Shown here: positions 19,655 through 28,485 of the stretch, in pieces
Layout: the number at the start of each line of letters is the position of its first letter
Position numbering within the stretch: position 1 is the stretch's first letter
Assembly: GCF_006352065.1 (NCBI RefSeq)
Contig: NZ_CP040915.1
Span: forward strand, 1,550,001-1,614,000
Direction of reading: 5' to 3'
From: Georgenia yuyongxinii
GTDB lineage: Bacteria; Actinomycetota; Actinomycetes; Actinomycetales; Actinomycetaceae
Length of the DNA: 64,000 nucleotides
Made by a program: the position numbers and the translations under genes
Notes under the pieces: generated by a model
What the model saw: the letters and a program-made list of their open reading frames with translations, nothing else
Databases searched by the model: none
What the model was told of the DNA's origin: nothing

Positions 19655-20524
19655 TCAGCTCCGGCCCGGCCTGGTCGCGCTCGCCGCGCACATCGCGTGC
19701 CGGGCCGCGCGCTCCACGTGGGCCAGCGCGTGGGCGCGCTGGTCGATCTGCGCCGCCGTGACCGCGGCGCCGGCGTCGTCCAGCGCCAGGTCGACGATGG
19801 CCAGCAGGCGCGCCGCGCGCTCGAGGACGTCGAGCTGGCGCGGCTCCACGTGCGGGGGAACCAGCCGGTCGGGGAGCGTGGCGAGGGAGAGGTCGAGCAG
19901 CTGGTCGGCCAGGTCGGGCCGGTTGCGGGCGACGTCGAGCGCCTCGAGGGTCTCGACCGCCTCGGTCAGCGCCAGCTGGATCTCGCGGCGAGCATGGGAG
20001 AGGGAGTCAACCCCGGCGAGCAGGAGGCTCGGGGCGGGCACCAGGTCGGTGATGTCATCCTCGACAGTCCAGGTCACCAGCTCCCCGCGCTCGTAGACGC
20101 TGCCGTAGGTGCTGCGCATCGGCACGACCACGCTGCACTGCTCGATGCCATGCCCGTCGGTGCGGCGTAGCAGCAGGCCTTCGCCGGCGTCGAGGAGGTC
20201 CGCCGAGCGTGCGGCGGGCGCGCCCATGGGATCCCCCGCGCGGGGCATCACGGCAGCTACCTCGAGCACCGGGGTCAGCCCCACCACCAGGTCGTGCAGG
20301 GCGGCGAGCCAGGCAGAGGAGCTCACCGCCGGTGCCCGCCGTCGTGCCTCGAGCTCGTCGGCACGCGAACGGTGGACCGCTCTACGGTTGTGGACCTCGT
20401 GATGCTCACCGGACCGGGCGACGGCGCGTGCGGCCCGGTAGGCGGAGTCACGGTCGTTGGCGACAGGCAGCCAGAGCGCGAGCGTCACCGAGGCGGGCAG
20501 CGCGAGGATCGCCGGGCCGGACAT
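19655..20524 (-). CDS. Hypothetical actinobacterial protein
   Basis: 289-residue protein of unknown function. It starts MSGPAILALPASVTLALWLP and is otherwise soluble-looking and rich in Ala/Leu helices. The C-terminal ~100 residues (LDLSLATLPDRLVPPHVEPR onward) could form a helical bundle. A Ser/Arg-rich middle section (RARADELEARRRAP-like) separates two parts. I see no catalytic motif. Gene length, codon bias and the convergent arrangement with glgA support a real gene. ATG at 20524. Confidence 0.75.
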   Translation of the reverse strand: MSGPAILALPASVTLALWLPVANDRDSAYRAARAVARSGEHHEVHNRRAVHRSRADELEARRRAPAVSSSAWLAALHDLVVGLTPVLEVAAVMPRAGDPMGAPAARSADLLDAGEGLLLRRTDGHGIEQCSVVVPMRSTYGSVYERGELVTWTVEDDITDLVPAPSLLLAGVDSLSHARREIQLALTEAVETLEALDVARNRPDLADQLLDLSLATLPDRLVPPHVEPRQLDVLERAARLLAIVDLALDDAGAAVTAAQIDQRAHALAHVERAARHAMCAASATRPGRS

Positions 20525-20745
20525 GGGTACACCTTACGAACATGCGGACCTGTAGCGGTCGGCCGCCGCTCCCAGACGCAGCGGACCGGTGCGCGACGAA
20601 TCGCGCGTCGTCGCCCGGGCGGGGCTGCCGCCGTCGTCCGCGCGACCTCTGCCGTCCGCGCGCGACTTCCGCCGTCGCCCGGGGAGCGACCCCGGCGGGC
20701 GCGTGCGGGTCGGGACCAGGCGCCGAGGTGTTCTAGGGTCAGGGC

Positions 20746-21555
20746 ATGGGTGATGTGCTCGAGCTCGACGCGGTCTCGGTGCGCCGCGGGACCAAGATGA
20801 TCCTCGACGACGTGAGCTGGTCGGTGAACGAGGGCGAACGGTGGGTCGTGCTCGGCCCCAACGGTGCCGGGAAGACCACCGTCATCCAGCTCGTCTCGGG
20901 CCGCATGCACCCCACGTCCGGCTCCGTGACGATCATCGGCGAGCCGCTCGGCAGGACCGACGTCGCCGAGCTGCGTCCGTTGATCGGGCTCGCCTCGGCC
21001 GCGCTCGCCCACCGCATCCCCGACGACGAGAAGGTTCTCGACGTCGTCGTCACCGCGTCCTACGGCATCACCGGGCGCTGGCGCGAGCAGTACGAGGATC
21101 TCGACACCGACCGCGCGCAGGCGCTGCTCGACGTCTTCGGCGTCGGCCACCTGAGCGGCCGGGCCTACGGAACCCTCAGCTCGGGTGAGCGCAAGCGCGT
21201 CCAGGTCGCCCGCGCCCTCATGCCGGACCCGGAGGTGCTGCTGCTCGACGAGCCGGCCGCCGGGCTCGACCTGGGTGGACGTGAGGAGCTCATGCAGGCC
21301 CTCGCCGAGCTGGCCGGTGACCGGCGCTCGCCGGTGATGGTGCTGGTCACCCATCACGTGGAGGAGATCCCGCCCGGCTTCACGCACGCTCTCCTGCTGA
21401 AGGAGGGCACCGTCGAGGCCGTCGGACCGATCGACGAGGTCATCACCCCGCAGCACCTGTCGCGGGCGTTCGGCCTGGACCTCGAGGTGGAGCGGCACCG
21501 CGACCGCTTCGCCGCACGCGCGGCCGGCGCGCACGTCGGCGCCCGCGCGCACTGA
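20746..21555 (+). CDS. ABC transporter ATP-binding protein, orphan
   Basis: Stand-alone ABC ATPase of 269 residues. Walker A is GPNGAGKTT near residue 39, signature LSSGERKRVQVARAL, Walker B VLLLDEPAAGLDLGG, then the H-loop VTHHVEEIPPGF. The pattern resembles the E. coli ModF/molybdate-like and iron-type ABC ATPases that act without an obvious permease. No membrane-protein gene is adjacent, so the partner is encoded elsewhere, or the protein has a non-transport role. ATG at 20746. Confidence 0.87.
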   Translation: MGDVLELDAVSVRRGTKMILDDVSWSVNEGERWVVLGPNGAGKTTVIQLVSGRMHPTSGSVTIIGEPLGRTDVAELRPLIGLASAALAHRIPDDEKVLDVVVTASYGITGRWREQYEDLDTDRAQALLDVFGVGHLSGRAYGTLSSGERKRVQVARALMPDPEVLLLDEPAAGLDLGGREELMQALAELAGDRRSPVMVLVTHHVEEIPPGFTHALLLKEGTVEAVGPIDEVITPQHLSRAFGLDLEVERHRDRFAARAAGAHVGARAH

Positions 21556-21585
21556 CGCTCCCTCCCGCCTCACCCTTTCCCACGG

Positions 21586-21641
21586 TGTCATCTTCTCCGC
21601 AACATGTCGTGACATCTCGCGGAGAAGATGACATCTCGCGG
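21586..21641. repeat. Dispersed repeat copy 3, forming a perfect hairpin
   Basis: TGTCATCTTCTCCGC (21586-21600) and its exact reverse complement GCGGAGAAGATGACA (21619-21633) form a 15-bp stem with an 18-base loop. Within it lies the reverse complement of the double GAGATGTCATC unit seen at 5856-5888 and 19603-19634. It sits after the stop of the orphan ABC ATPase and before the nfeD promoter. A transcription terminator is plausible, though there is no U tract. Confidence 0.75.
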
Positions 21642-21710
21642 CGACGACGAAGCTCGGTGATAACGGGCGTTGGCGGCGTGGTATCACCCCTGGTATGGCC
21701 GTCAGCCGGG

Positions 21711-21716
21711 TAGGAT
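21711..21716 (+). promoter_or_regulatory. Candidate -10 element upstream of nfeD
   Basis: TAGGAT in GGGTAGGATCTGAGTG resembles an actinobacterial sigma-A -10 box and lies 72 bases before the nfeD ATG. No clear -35 hexamer is present at 17-18 bases, so confidence is limited. Confidence 0.35.
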
Positions 21717-21787
21717 CTGAGTGACACGCGCGGCCGTCGGTGCACGTCACAGACACGTGCAGCGGTCTGGAGCGAGGGGAGCGACGC

Positions 21788-22237
21788 ATGGCCTGGCTCT
21801 GGTGGCTCGGCGCGGCGCTGGTGCTCGGCGTCATCGAGCTCGTCACCGTCGACCTGATCTTCCTCATGTTCGCCGGTGGCGCTGCCGCCGCCGCGGTGGT
21901 GGCCCTCATCGGGACGCCGCTGTGGGTGCAGGTGCTCGTGTTCGCCGTCGTCTCCGTGGTGCTGCTCTTCGGTGTGCGCCCCTGGGGCAAGCGTCTCCTC
22001 GAGCGCTCCACCCCCGACACGCTCACGAACGTCGCCGCCCATGTCGGACGTGAGGCGACCGTGCTCATCGACGTCACGGACCGGGCCGGTCGTGTCAAGC
22101 TCGTCGGCGAGGTCTGGACCGCCCGCGCGTCGCGGCCGGGTGTGGTGCTGCCCGCCGGGACCAGCGTCCGGGTGGTGCGGATCGACGGCGCGATCGCCGT
22201 CGTCGAGGCCACTGCCGACACCACGTTGTACCCCTGA
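21788..22237 (+). CDS. NfeD-family membrane protein
   Basis: 149-residue short NfeD-type protein. Three transmembrane segments fill the N-terminal half (WLWWLGAALVLGVIELVTV; LIFLMFAGGAAAAAVVALI; WVQVLVFAVVSVVLLFGV). An OB-fold domain follows (GREATVLIDVTDRAGRVKLV, then VVRIDGAIAVVEA). The ATG at 21788 has GAGGGGAG upstream. NfeD proteins act with SPFH/stomatin partners in membrane-domain organisation, and such a partner is the next gene, 24 bases downstream, so the two form one operon. Confidence 0.9.
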   Translation: MAWLWWLGAALVLGVIELVTVDLIFLMFAGGAAAAAVVALIGTPLWVQVLVFAVVSVVLLFGVRPWGKRLLERSTPDTLTNVAAHVGREATVLIDVTDRAGRVKLVGEVWTARASRPGVVLPAGTSVRVVRIDGAIAVVEATADTTLYP

Positions 22238-22261
22238 CCGCATCACGTCCGAAGGAGCACC

Positions 22262-23605
22262 ATGACCGAGAGCGTCGGCAGCATCATCGCGGTGATCATC
22301 CTCGCCCTGCTCGCGGTCCTGGTGATCGTCGCCATCTACAAGGCTGTGCGGATCGTGCCGCAGGCGGTGGCGCTCATCGTCGAGCGGCTGGGCAAGTACC
22401 AGACCACCATGTACGCCGGCCTGCACTTCCTCATCCCGTTCGTGGACCGGGTCCGGGCCAGCGTGGACCTGCGCGAGCAGGTCGTCTCCTTCCCGCCGCA
22501 GCCGGTGATCACCTCCGACAACCTCGTCGTCAGCATCGACACCGTCATCTACTTCCAGGTCACCGAGCCGAAGTCGGCCACCTACGAGATCGCGAACTTC
22601 ATCACCGGCATCGAGCAGCTCACCGTCACCACGCTGCGCAACGTCATCGGGTCGATGGACCTGGAGCAGACCCTGACCAGCCGCGACCAGATCAACGGCC
22701 AGCTGCGCGGGGTGCTGGACGAGGCGACCAGCCGGTGGGGCATCCGCGTGAACCGGGTCGAGCTCAAGGCGATCGACCCGCCCCCGTCCATCCAGGGCGC
22801 GATGGAGCAGCAGATGCGCGCGGAGCGTGACCGCCGTGCCGCGATCCTCACCGCCGAGGGCGTGAAGCAGTCCCAGATCCTCACCGCCGAGGGCGAGAAG
22901 CAGTCCGCCATCCTCCGGGCCGAAGGGCAGGCGCAGGCCGCGATCCTCCGGGCCCAGGGTGAGTCGCGGGCCATCCTGCAGGTCTTCGACGCCATCCACC
23001 GCGGCAACGCCGACCCGAAGCTGCTCGCGTACCAGTACCTGCAGACCCTGCCGAAGATCGCCGAGGGCAACTCGTCAAAGATGTGGATCATCCCGACCGA
23101 GTTCACCGCCGCCCTGACGTCCATCACCCGCGCGTTCGGCGGCGGCGGAGCCGACGGCGGCAACGGGGTGGACGATGGCGACCCCAACCCCGTGGTCGAC
23201 TTCGGCCCTGGCGGCAGCGAGCTCGCGGAGGGGCTGCGCGACACCAGCCTGCAGGACCCCGACGAGGCGCTCGCCGAGGCCCGCGGGGAGGCCGAGCGTG
23301 CCACCTCCGAGGCCACCTCGGCCGGCACAGCCTCCGGGATGCCCTTCTCCCAGAGCGCCGAGCGGGGCCAGCACCCCGCAGAGGACGAGCCCAGCCGCGC
23401 CGAGCGGCGCCGCGCCTCCCGTGAACGCGTCGAGGATGCGATCGAGGACGGCGGCGAGCGGGCCCGCCGGGAGGCGCTGCGACGCGCCGAGGAGCGCGCG
23501 GGCCAGGACGACACCTCACGCTTCGCCCCGCCGCCCGGCGAGCAGACCGGGCCGACCGACGCCGGTGCCGACCCGGCACAGGGGCCCGACACGCCCCGGC
23601 AGTAG
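22262..23605 (+). CDS. SPFH/stomatin-like (slipin/QmcA) membrane protein
   Basis: Flotillin/stomatin family scaffold protein that oligomerises at the membrane. One N-terminal transmembrane helix (IIAVIILALLAVLVIVAIY, res 8-26) precedes the SPFH domain, starting VPQAVALIVERLGKYQTTMY and including FPPQPVITSDNLVVSIDTVI. A long Ala/Glu/Gln coiled coil follows (ERDRRAAILTAEGVKQSQIL), containing repeated A-E-G-x-K-Q-S turns. The last ~150 residues are a charged, Glu/Arg-rich disordered tail. It is translated after nfeD; the pair is widespread and thought to act together. Confidence 0.92.
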   Translation: MTESVGSIIAVIILALLAVLVIVAIYKAVRIVPQAVALIVERLGKYQTTMYAGLHFLIPFVDRVRASVDLREQVVSFPPQPVITSDNLVVSIDTVIYFQVTEPKSATYEIANFITGIEQLTVTTLRNVIGSMDLEQTLTSRDQINGQLRGVLDEATSRWGIRVNRVELKAIDPPPSIQGAMEQQMRAERDRRAAILTAEGVKQSQILTAEGEKQSAILRAEGQAQAAILRAQGESRAILQVFDAIHRGNADPKLLAYQYLQTLPKIAEGNSSKMWIIPTEFTAALTSITRAFGGGGADGGNGVDDGDPNPVVDFGPGGSELAEGLRDTSLQDPDEALAEARGEAERATSEATSAGTASGMPFSQSAERGQHPAEDEPSRAERRRASRERVEDAIEDGGERARREALRRAEERAGQDDTSRFAPPPGEQTGPTDAGADPAQGPDTPRQ

Positions 23606-23723
23606 CGCCCGGCGTGGGCCGAACGGTGGGGGCCGTTCGCCCTGCGCGAGCGGACGCGCTACCGGGCACCATGCGCGCCTACGCTGGACCGCCGATGTTC
23701 TGGGGCGCGACGGAGGGTGATCG

Positions 23724-25622
23724 ATGCTGCTGCGGGTCCTCAGGCTCTTCCTACGGCCCTACCGCGGCGCCGTCGCCGTGGTCGTGCTGCTCCAGGCCGC
23801 CGCGACCATCGCCGCGCTGTCGCTGCCCAGCCTGAACGCCGACATCATCGACCTCGGTGTGGTCACCGGTGACACCGGGTACATCCTTCGCACCGGCGCG
23901 CTGATGCTGGGCATCACCGCCGTGCAGATCGCCGCCTCGATCGTCGCGGTCTACATCGGGGCCCGTACCGCGATGTCGGTCGGCCGTGACCTGCGCTCGG
24001 CGCTGTTCGACCGCGTTCAGCAGTTCTCGCTCGAGGAGATGGGCCGGTTCGGGGCGCCGTCGCTGATCACCCGCACGACCAACGACGTCCAGCAGGTCCA
24101 GATGGTCACCCTGCTCACCTTCACCATCATGGTGATGGCCCCGATCATGATGGTCGGCGGCGTGGTGATGGCGCTGCGGCAGGACGTGGTGCTCTCCGGG
24201 CTGCTGGTCGTCATCGTGCCCGTCCTGGTCCTCGTCATGGGCCTTGCTGTCTGGCGTATGCGCCCGCTGTTCCGGCAGATGCAGGTGCGACTCGACCGGA
24301 TCAACCGGGTGCTGCGCGAGCAGATCGCCGGCGTGCGGGTGGTCCGGTCGTTCAACCGGCAGGCCACCGAGCGGCAGCGGTTCGAAGGCGCGAACACCGA
24401 GCTGATGACCACCGCGCTCAGCGTCGGCCGGCTCATGGCCATGCTGTTCCCCGCCGTGATGCTGATCATCAACGTCTCCTCGGTCGCCGTGATCTGGTTC
24501 GGCGCCGGCCGCATCGACGCCGGCGACATGCAGGTCGGCTCGCTGGTGGCGTTCCTCAACTACCTCATGCAGATCCTCATGTCCGTCCTCATGGCGGTCA
24601 TGATGTTCATGATGGTGCCGCGCGCGGAGGTGGCCGCCGAGCGCATCCGGGCAGTGCTCGCCACCGAGCCCGCCATCGTGGCCCCCGCCGCACCCACCCC
24701 CCTGCCGCGCGGCGGCATGGCCGGCGCCGCCGTCACCGCCGCCGGCAGCGGTCAGCGCCACTCCGGCAACATCGCCACCCAGGTCGCCGTGTCCGGTAAC
24801 GGCCAGCGCCGCGAGCCCGGCGTCGCCACCCAGGTCGCCGTGTCCGGCAACGGCCAGCGCCGCACGCCCGTTGACCGGGGCCTCGTCGTCGAGCTCGACG
24901 GCGCCACCTTCGGCTACGCCGGCGCCGAGGTGCCTGTGGTCCGCGGGGTGGACCTGCGCCTCGAGCCCGGCCGGACGACGGCGATCATCGGCTCCACCGG
25001 CGCGGGCAAGACCACCCTGGTCAACCTCATCCCGCGGCTGATCGACGTCACCGCCGGCGCGGTGCGCGTGGGCGGGGTCGACGTGCGCGCCGTCGACCCG
25101 GGCGAGCTGCGCGAACGGATCTGCCTCGTGCCGCAGAAGTCCTACCTGTTCTCCGGCACCATCGGCTCGACCCTGCGTCACGGCCGGCCCAGCGCCACGG
25201 ATGACGACCTGTGGCGGGCCATCGACGCCGCCCAGGCCCGTGACTTCGTCGACGAGCTCGCCGACGGGCTGGCCACCCCGGTGGAGCAGGGCGGGACCAA
25301 CTTCTCCGGCGGGCAGCGCCAGCGGCTGGCGATCGCCCGGGCGCTCCTGCGTCAGGGCGACGTCTACCTCTTCGACGACTCCTTCTCCGCCCTGGACTAC
25401 GCCACGGACGCCCGGCTGCGGGCCGCCCTGCCGGCCGCCACGGGCGGCGCGACCGTCCTGATCGTCGCGCAGCGGGTGGCCAGCATCCGCGACGCCCACC
25501 AGATCGTGGTGCTCGACGGCGGAGCCGTGGTGGGCACCGGCACGCACCACGAGCTGATGGAGACCAACGAGACTTACCGCGAGATCGTCCTGTCCCAGCT
25601 CAGCGCGGCGGAGGCCGCATGA
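23724..25622 (+). CDS. ABC exporter half-transporter A (degenerate catalytic site)
   Basis: Type IV ABC exporter subunit: six transmembrane helices (res ~15-305) fused to a nucleotide-binding domain. Walker A GSTGAGKTT lies near residue 424, a canonical signature FSGGQRQR near 527, and Walker B VYLFDDSFSALD, with Asp where the catalytic Glu normally stands. That is the mark of the degenerate half of a heterodimeric exporter such as TM287/288. The TMD-NBD linker (~res 330-385) is unusual: it carries two near-identical 17-residue repeats. The stop overlaps the start of the partner gene (ATGA). Substrate unknown; multidrug or lipid export is possible. Confidence 0.92.
   Translation: MLLRVLRLFLRPYRGAVAVVVLLQAAATIAALSLPSLNADIIDLGVVTGDTGYILRTGALMLGITAVQIAASIVAVYIGARTAMSVGRDLRSALFDRVQQFSLEEMGRFGAPSLITRTTNDVQQVQMVTLLTFTIMVMAPIMMVGGVVMALRQDVVLSGLLVVIVPVLVLVMGLAVWRMRPLFRQMQVRLDRINRVLREQIAGVRVVRSFNRQATERQRFEGANTELMTTALSVGRLMAMLFPAVMLIINVSSVAVIWFGAGRIDAGDMQVGSLVAFLNYLMQILMSVLMAVMMFMMVPRAEVAAERIRAVLATEPAIVAPAAPTPLPRGGMAGAAVTAAGSGQRHSGNIATQVAVSGNGQRREPGVATQVAVSGNGQRRTPVDRGLVVELDGATFGYAGAEVPVVRGVDLRLEPGRTTAIIGSTGAGKTTLVNLIPRLIDVTAGAVRVGGVDVRAVDPGELRERICLVPQKSYLFSGTIGSTLRHGRPSATDDDLWRAIDAAQARDFVDELADGLATPVEQGGTNFSGGQRQRLAIARALLRQGDVYLFDDSFSALDYATDARLRAALPAATGGATVLIVAQRVASIRDAHQIVVLDGGAVVGTGTHHELMETNETYREIVLSQLSAAEAA
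24771..24872 (+). repeat. 51-bp tandem repeat inside the ABC exporter linker
   Basis: Two units of 51 bases (24771-24821, 24822-24872) encode IATQVAVSGNGQRREPG and VATQVAVSGNGQRRTPV. A more divergent, shorter copy precedes them (24729-24770, AVTAAGSGQRHSGN). The period is a multiple of three, so the frame is preserved. The repeats lengthen the flexible link between the membrane and ATPase domains. Confidence 0.85.
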
Positions 25623-27547
25623 GCGGCCACGGTCCCATGGGGCGCGGGCCCGTCGTCGCGCCCGGCCAGAAGTCGATGAACTTCGGCCCGTCGCTGCGCC
25701 GGCTCCTGCGCAGCCTCGTCCCGGAGCGGGCGAGGCTCGTCGCCGTCGTCGTGCTTGGCACCGCCTCGGTGGCCCTGTCGGTGCTCGGCCCCAAGATCCT
25801 CGGCGACGCCACCAACATCGTCTTCAACGGCGTCGTCGGCCGTACGCTGCCCGCCGGGCTCACCAAGGAGCAGGCCGTCGAGGGGTTGCGGGCAGCCGGC
25901 CAGGGCAGGGTCGCGGACATGGTCTCCGGCATGGACGTGGTGCCCGGGCAGGGCATCGACTTCACCGCGCTGCAGACCACCGTGCAGGTGGTGCTGGTGG
26001 TGTACGTCCTCGCCGCCATCTTCCTCTGGCTGCAGGGCCGGATCCTCGCCGGCGTCGTCCAGCGCACCGGATTCCGGATGCGCGAGGACGTCCAGGCGAA
26101 GATCGACCGCCTCTCCCTCGGGCACCTGGACGGCCAGCCCCGCGGCGACGTGCTGTCCCGGGTGACCAACGACATCGACAACGTCACCCAGAGCCTCCAG
26201 CAGACCCTCTCCCAGCTCGTCACCAGCCTGCTGACGGTGCTCGGTGTGCTCGTGATGATGTTCGTGCTGTCCTGGCAGCTCGCCCTCATCGCGCTGGTCA
26301 CGGTGCCGGTCTCGGCCGCCCTGACCATGGTCATCGCCAAGCGCGCCCAGCCGCACTTCGTCCAGCAGTGGGCCTCCACCGGCAAGATGGGCGGGCACGT
26401 CGAGGAGGCGTTCACCGGCCACGACCTCGTCACCGCGTTCAACGCCCAGGACAGCTTCAGCAAGACCTTCGAGGCCGAGAACGACCAGCTCTACCGGGCC
26501 AGCTTCCGGGCACAGTTCATCTCCGGGACGATCATGCCGGTGATGAGCTTTGTCTCGAACCTCAACTACGTGCTGGTCGCCGTCGTCGGCGGCCTGCGGG
26601 TGGCCTCCGGTGCGCTCACCCTCGGCGAGGTGCAGGCGTTCATCCAGTACTCCCGCCAGTTCAGCCAGCCGCTGGCGCAGCTGGCGTCGATGGCCAACCT
26701 CGTCCAGTCCGGGGTCGCCTCCGCGGAGCGCATCTTCGAGCTGCTCGACGCCCCGGAGGAGATCCCCGACCCCGTGCCGAGCGCCCGCCCGGCCGAGGTG
26801 CGCGGCCGGGTCGAGTTCGCCGGCGTGAGCTTCCGTTATGACCCCGAGGTCCCGCTCATCGACGACCTCGACCTGGTGGCCGAGCCCGGGCAGACGGTCG
26901 CCATCGTCGGGCCCACCGGCGCGGGGAAGACCACGCTGGTCAACCTGATCATGCGGTTCTATGAGATCGACGGCGGGCGCATCACCCTCGACGGCGTCGA
27001 CACGGGCGAGATGACCCGCCAGGACCTGCGCGACCGGATCGGGATGGTCCTGCAGGACACCTGGTTGTTCCAGGGCACCATCGCCGAGAACATCGCCTTC
27101 GGCCGCACGGACGCCACCGAGGACGAGGTCCACGCGGCCGCCCGGGCCACCAGCGTGGACAGGTTCGTCAGCTCCCTGCCCGACGGGTACGGCACCGTCA
27201 TCGACGAGGAGGGCGGCGGCGTCTCCGAGGGCGAGAAGCAGCTCATCACCATCGCCCGCGCGTTCCTGGCCGACCCGCAGATCCTCATCCTCGACGAGGC
27301 GACGAGCTCGGTGGACACCCGCACCGAGGTGCTCGTGCAGCAGGCCATGGCACAGCTACGCCGCGGCCGCACCAGCTTCGTCATCGCCCACCGGCTGTCC
27401 ACCATCCGTGACGCGGACCTCATCCTCGTCATGGAGCACGGCCGCATCGTCGAGCAGGGCACCCACACGGAGCTGCTCGCGGCCGGCGGGGCGTACGAGC
27501 AGCTCTACGACGCCCAGTTCGCGGCGCCCGCCGTCGAGCAGGCCTGA
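25619..27547 (+). CDS. ABC exporter half-transporter B (catalytic Glu present)
   Basis: Partner of the preceding half-transporter. A membrane domain with a large insert between helices 1 and 2 (~res 65-120) is followed by the nucleotide-binding domain. Walker A GPTGAGKTT lies near residue 431, a non-canonical signature VSEGEKQ near 535, and Walker B ILILDEATSSVD with the catalytic Glu intact. The pairing of a canonical signature plus missing Glu in A with a degenerate signature plus intact Glu in B predicts one hydrolytic and one inert ATP site, as known for heterodimeric exporters. Translationally coupled to A through ATGA. Confidence 0.92.
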   Translation: MSGHGPMGRGPVVAPGQKSMNFGPSLRRLLRSLVPERARLVAVVVLGTASVALSVLGPKILGDATNIVFNGVVGRTLPAGLTKEQAVEGLRAAGQGRVADMVSGMDVVPGQGIDFTALQTTVQVVLVVYVLAAIFLWLQGRILAGVVQRTGFRMREDVQAKIDRLSLGHLDGQPRGDVLSRVTNDIDNVTQSLQQTLSQLVTSLLTVLGVLVMMFVLSWQLALIALVTVPVSAALTMVIAKRAQPHFVQQWASTGKMGGHVEEAFTGHDLVTAFNAQDSFSKTFEAENDQLYRASFRAQFISGTIMPVMSFVSNLNYVLVAVVGGLRVASGALTLGEVQAFIQYSRQFSQPLAQLASMANLVQSGVASAERIFELLDAPEEIPDPVPSARPAEVRGRVEFAGVSFRYDPEVPLIDDLDLVAEPGQTVAIVGPTGAGKTTLVNLIMRFYEIDGGRITLDGVDTGEMTRQDLRDRIGMVLQDTWLFQGTIAENIAFGRTDATEDEVHAAARATSVDRFVSSLPDGYGTVIDEEGGGVSEGEKQLITIARAFLADPQILILDEATSSVDTRTEVLVQQAMAQLRRGRTSFVIAHRLSTIRDADLILVMEHGRIVEQGTHTELLAAGGAYEQLYDAQFAAPAVEQA

Positions 27548-27603
27548 CGACCGTCCGGCCACGGGAGTCCGGCGCGCCGCCGTGGGTGCGGGATCATGAC
27601 CCC

Positions 27604-28470
27604 GTGCCCCTGATCCGTATCACCGACCCCGCAGACGAGCGCCTGGCCGACTACACGAACCTGACCGACGTCGCCCTGCGTTCGCGGCACGAGCCGGAGA
27701 AGGGCCTGTACATCGCGGAGAGTGCCAACGTCATCCGCCGCGCCACCGGGGCCGGGCACCGGCCCCGCTCCTTCCTCATGGCCGAGAAGTGGCTCGAGTC
27801 GATGGCACCGGTCATCGCCGCGTCGCCGGGCAGCGGGGGAGTGGCCGACGGCGGCACGGACGTGCCCGTGTTCGTCGCCGAGGAGTCGGTGCTCCGTGCC
27901 GTCATCGGCTACAACCTGCACCGTGGGGCGTTGGCCGCCATGCACCGCCCGCCACTGGCCGGGGTGCGGGAGCTGCTCGAGGGCGCTCGCGGCGGGGCGG
28001 GCGCCCGGCGGGTGGCGATCCTCGAGGACATCGTGGACCACACCAACGTCGGTGCCATGTTTCGGAGCGCGGCCGGGCTCGGCGTGGACGCGGTGCTCGT
28101 CACGCCGCGCTGCGCCGACCCGCTCTACCGGCGCTCCGTGCGCGTGTCGATGGGCACCGTGTTCCAGGTGCCGTGGACCCGGCTGACCACCTGGCCCGAG
28201 GGGATCGAGAAGCTGCACGCCATCGGGTTCACCGTGGCGGCGTTGGCGCTCGCGGACGACTCCGTCGGCCTCGACGACTTCGCGGCGTCCGACGCCGTCC
28301 GCGCCCCCGGTTCTCGGGTGGCGCTGGTGCTGGGCGCCGAGGGCGACGGGCTGGCACGCAGCACCGTCGAGGCCGCGGACGTGGTGGTGCGCATCCCGAT
28401 GTCCGGCGCGGTGGACTCGCTCAACGTGGCCGCGGCGTCCGCCGTCGCCTTCTGGGCGACCCGAGTTTGA
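27604..28470 (+). CDS. TrmH/SpoU-family RNA 2'-O-methyltransferase
   Basis: SPOUT-class S-adenosylmethionine-dependent methyltransferase modifying a ribose in rRNA or tRNA. The N-terminal substrate-binding domain includes RSRHEPEKGLYIAESANVI. The trefoil-knot motifs are ILEDIVDHTNVGAMFRSAAG near residue 140, LVLGAEGDGLARS and IPMSGAVDSLNVAAASAVAF at the C terminus. I favour the GTG at 27604; an in-frame start at 27586 is also open. Its last 165 bases are repeated, diverged and frameshifted at 29793-29956, with a mobile cassette between, so the present C-terminus may itself be imported. Confidence 0.9.
   Translation: MPLIRITDPADERLADYTNLTDVALRSRHEPEKGLYIAESANVIRRATGAGHRPRSFLMAEKWLESMAPVIAASPGSGGVADGGTDVPVFVAEESVLRAVIGYNLHRGALAAMHRPPLAGVRELLEGARGGAGARRVAILEDIVDHTNVGAMFRSAAGLGVDAVLVTPRCADPLYRRSVRVSMGTVFQVPWTRLTTWPEGIEKLHAIGFTVAALALADDSVGLDDFAASDAVRAPGSRVALVLGAEGDGLARSTVEAADVVVRIPMSGAVDSLNVAAASAVAFWATRV
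28306..28470 (+). repeat. Direct repeat, trmH 3' end, left copy
   Basis: The last 165 bases of trmH match 29793-29956 with about a dozen substitutions and one deletion (roughly 92% identity by eye). The longest perfect run is 48 bases, 28410-28457 against 29896-29943. The 1.3 kb between the copies is foreign-looking. This is the layout left when an element integrates in a gene's 3' end and restores it with its own copy. Confidence 0.9.
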
Positions 28471-28485
28471 AGCCGCACACGACTC

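Noticed and set aside
20041-20056. GATGTCATC-like sequence as a fourth copy of the dispersed repeat
   Set aside because: It lies inside the 19655-20524 coding sequence and lacks the second unit and the TTCTCC spacer; a chance match.
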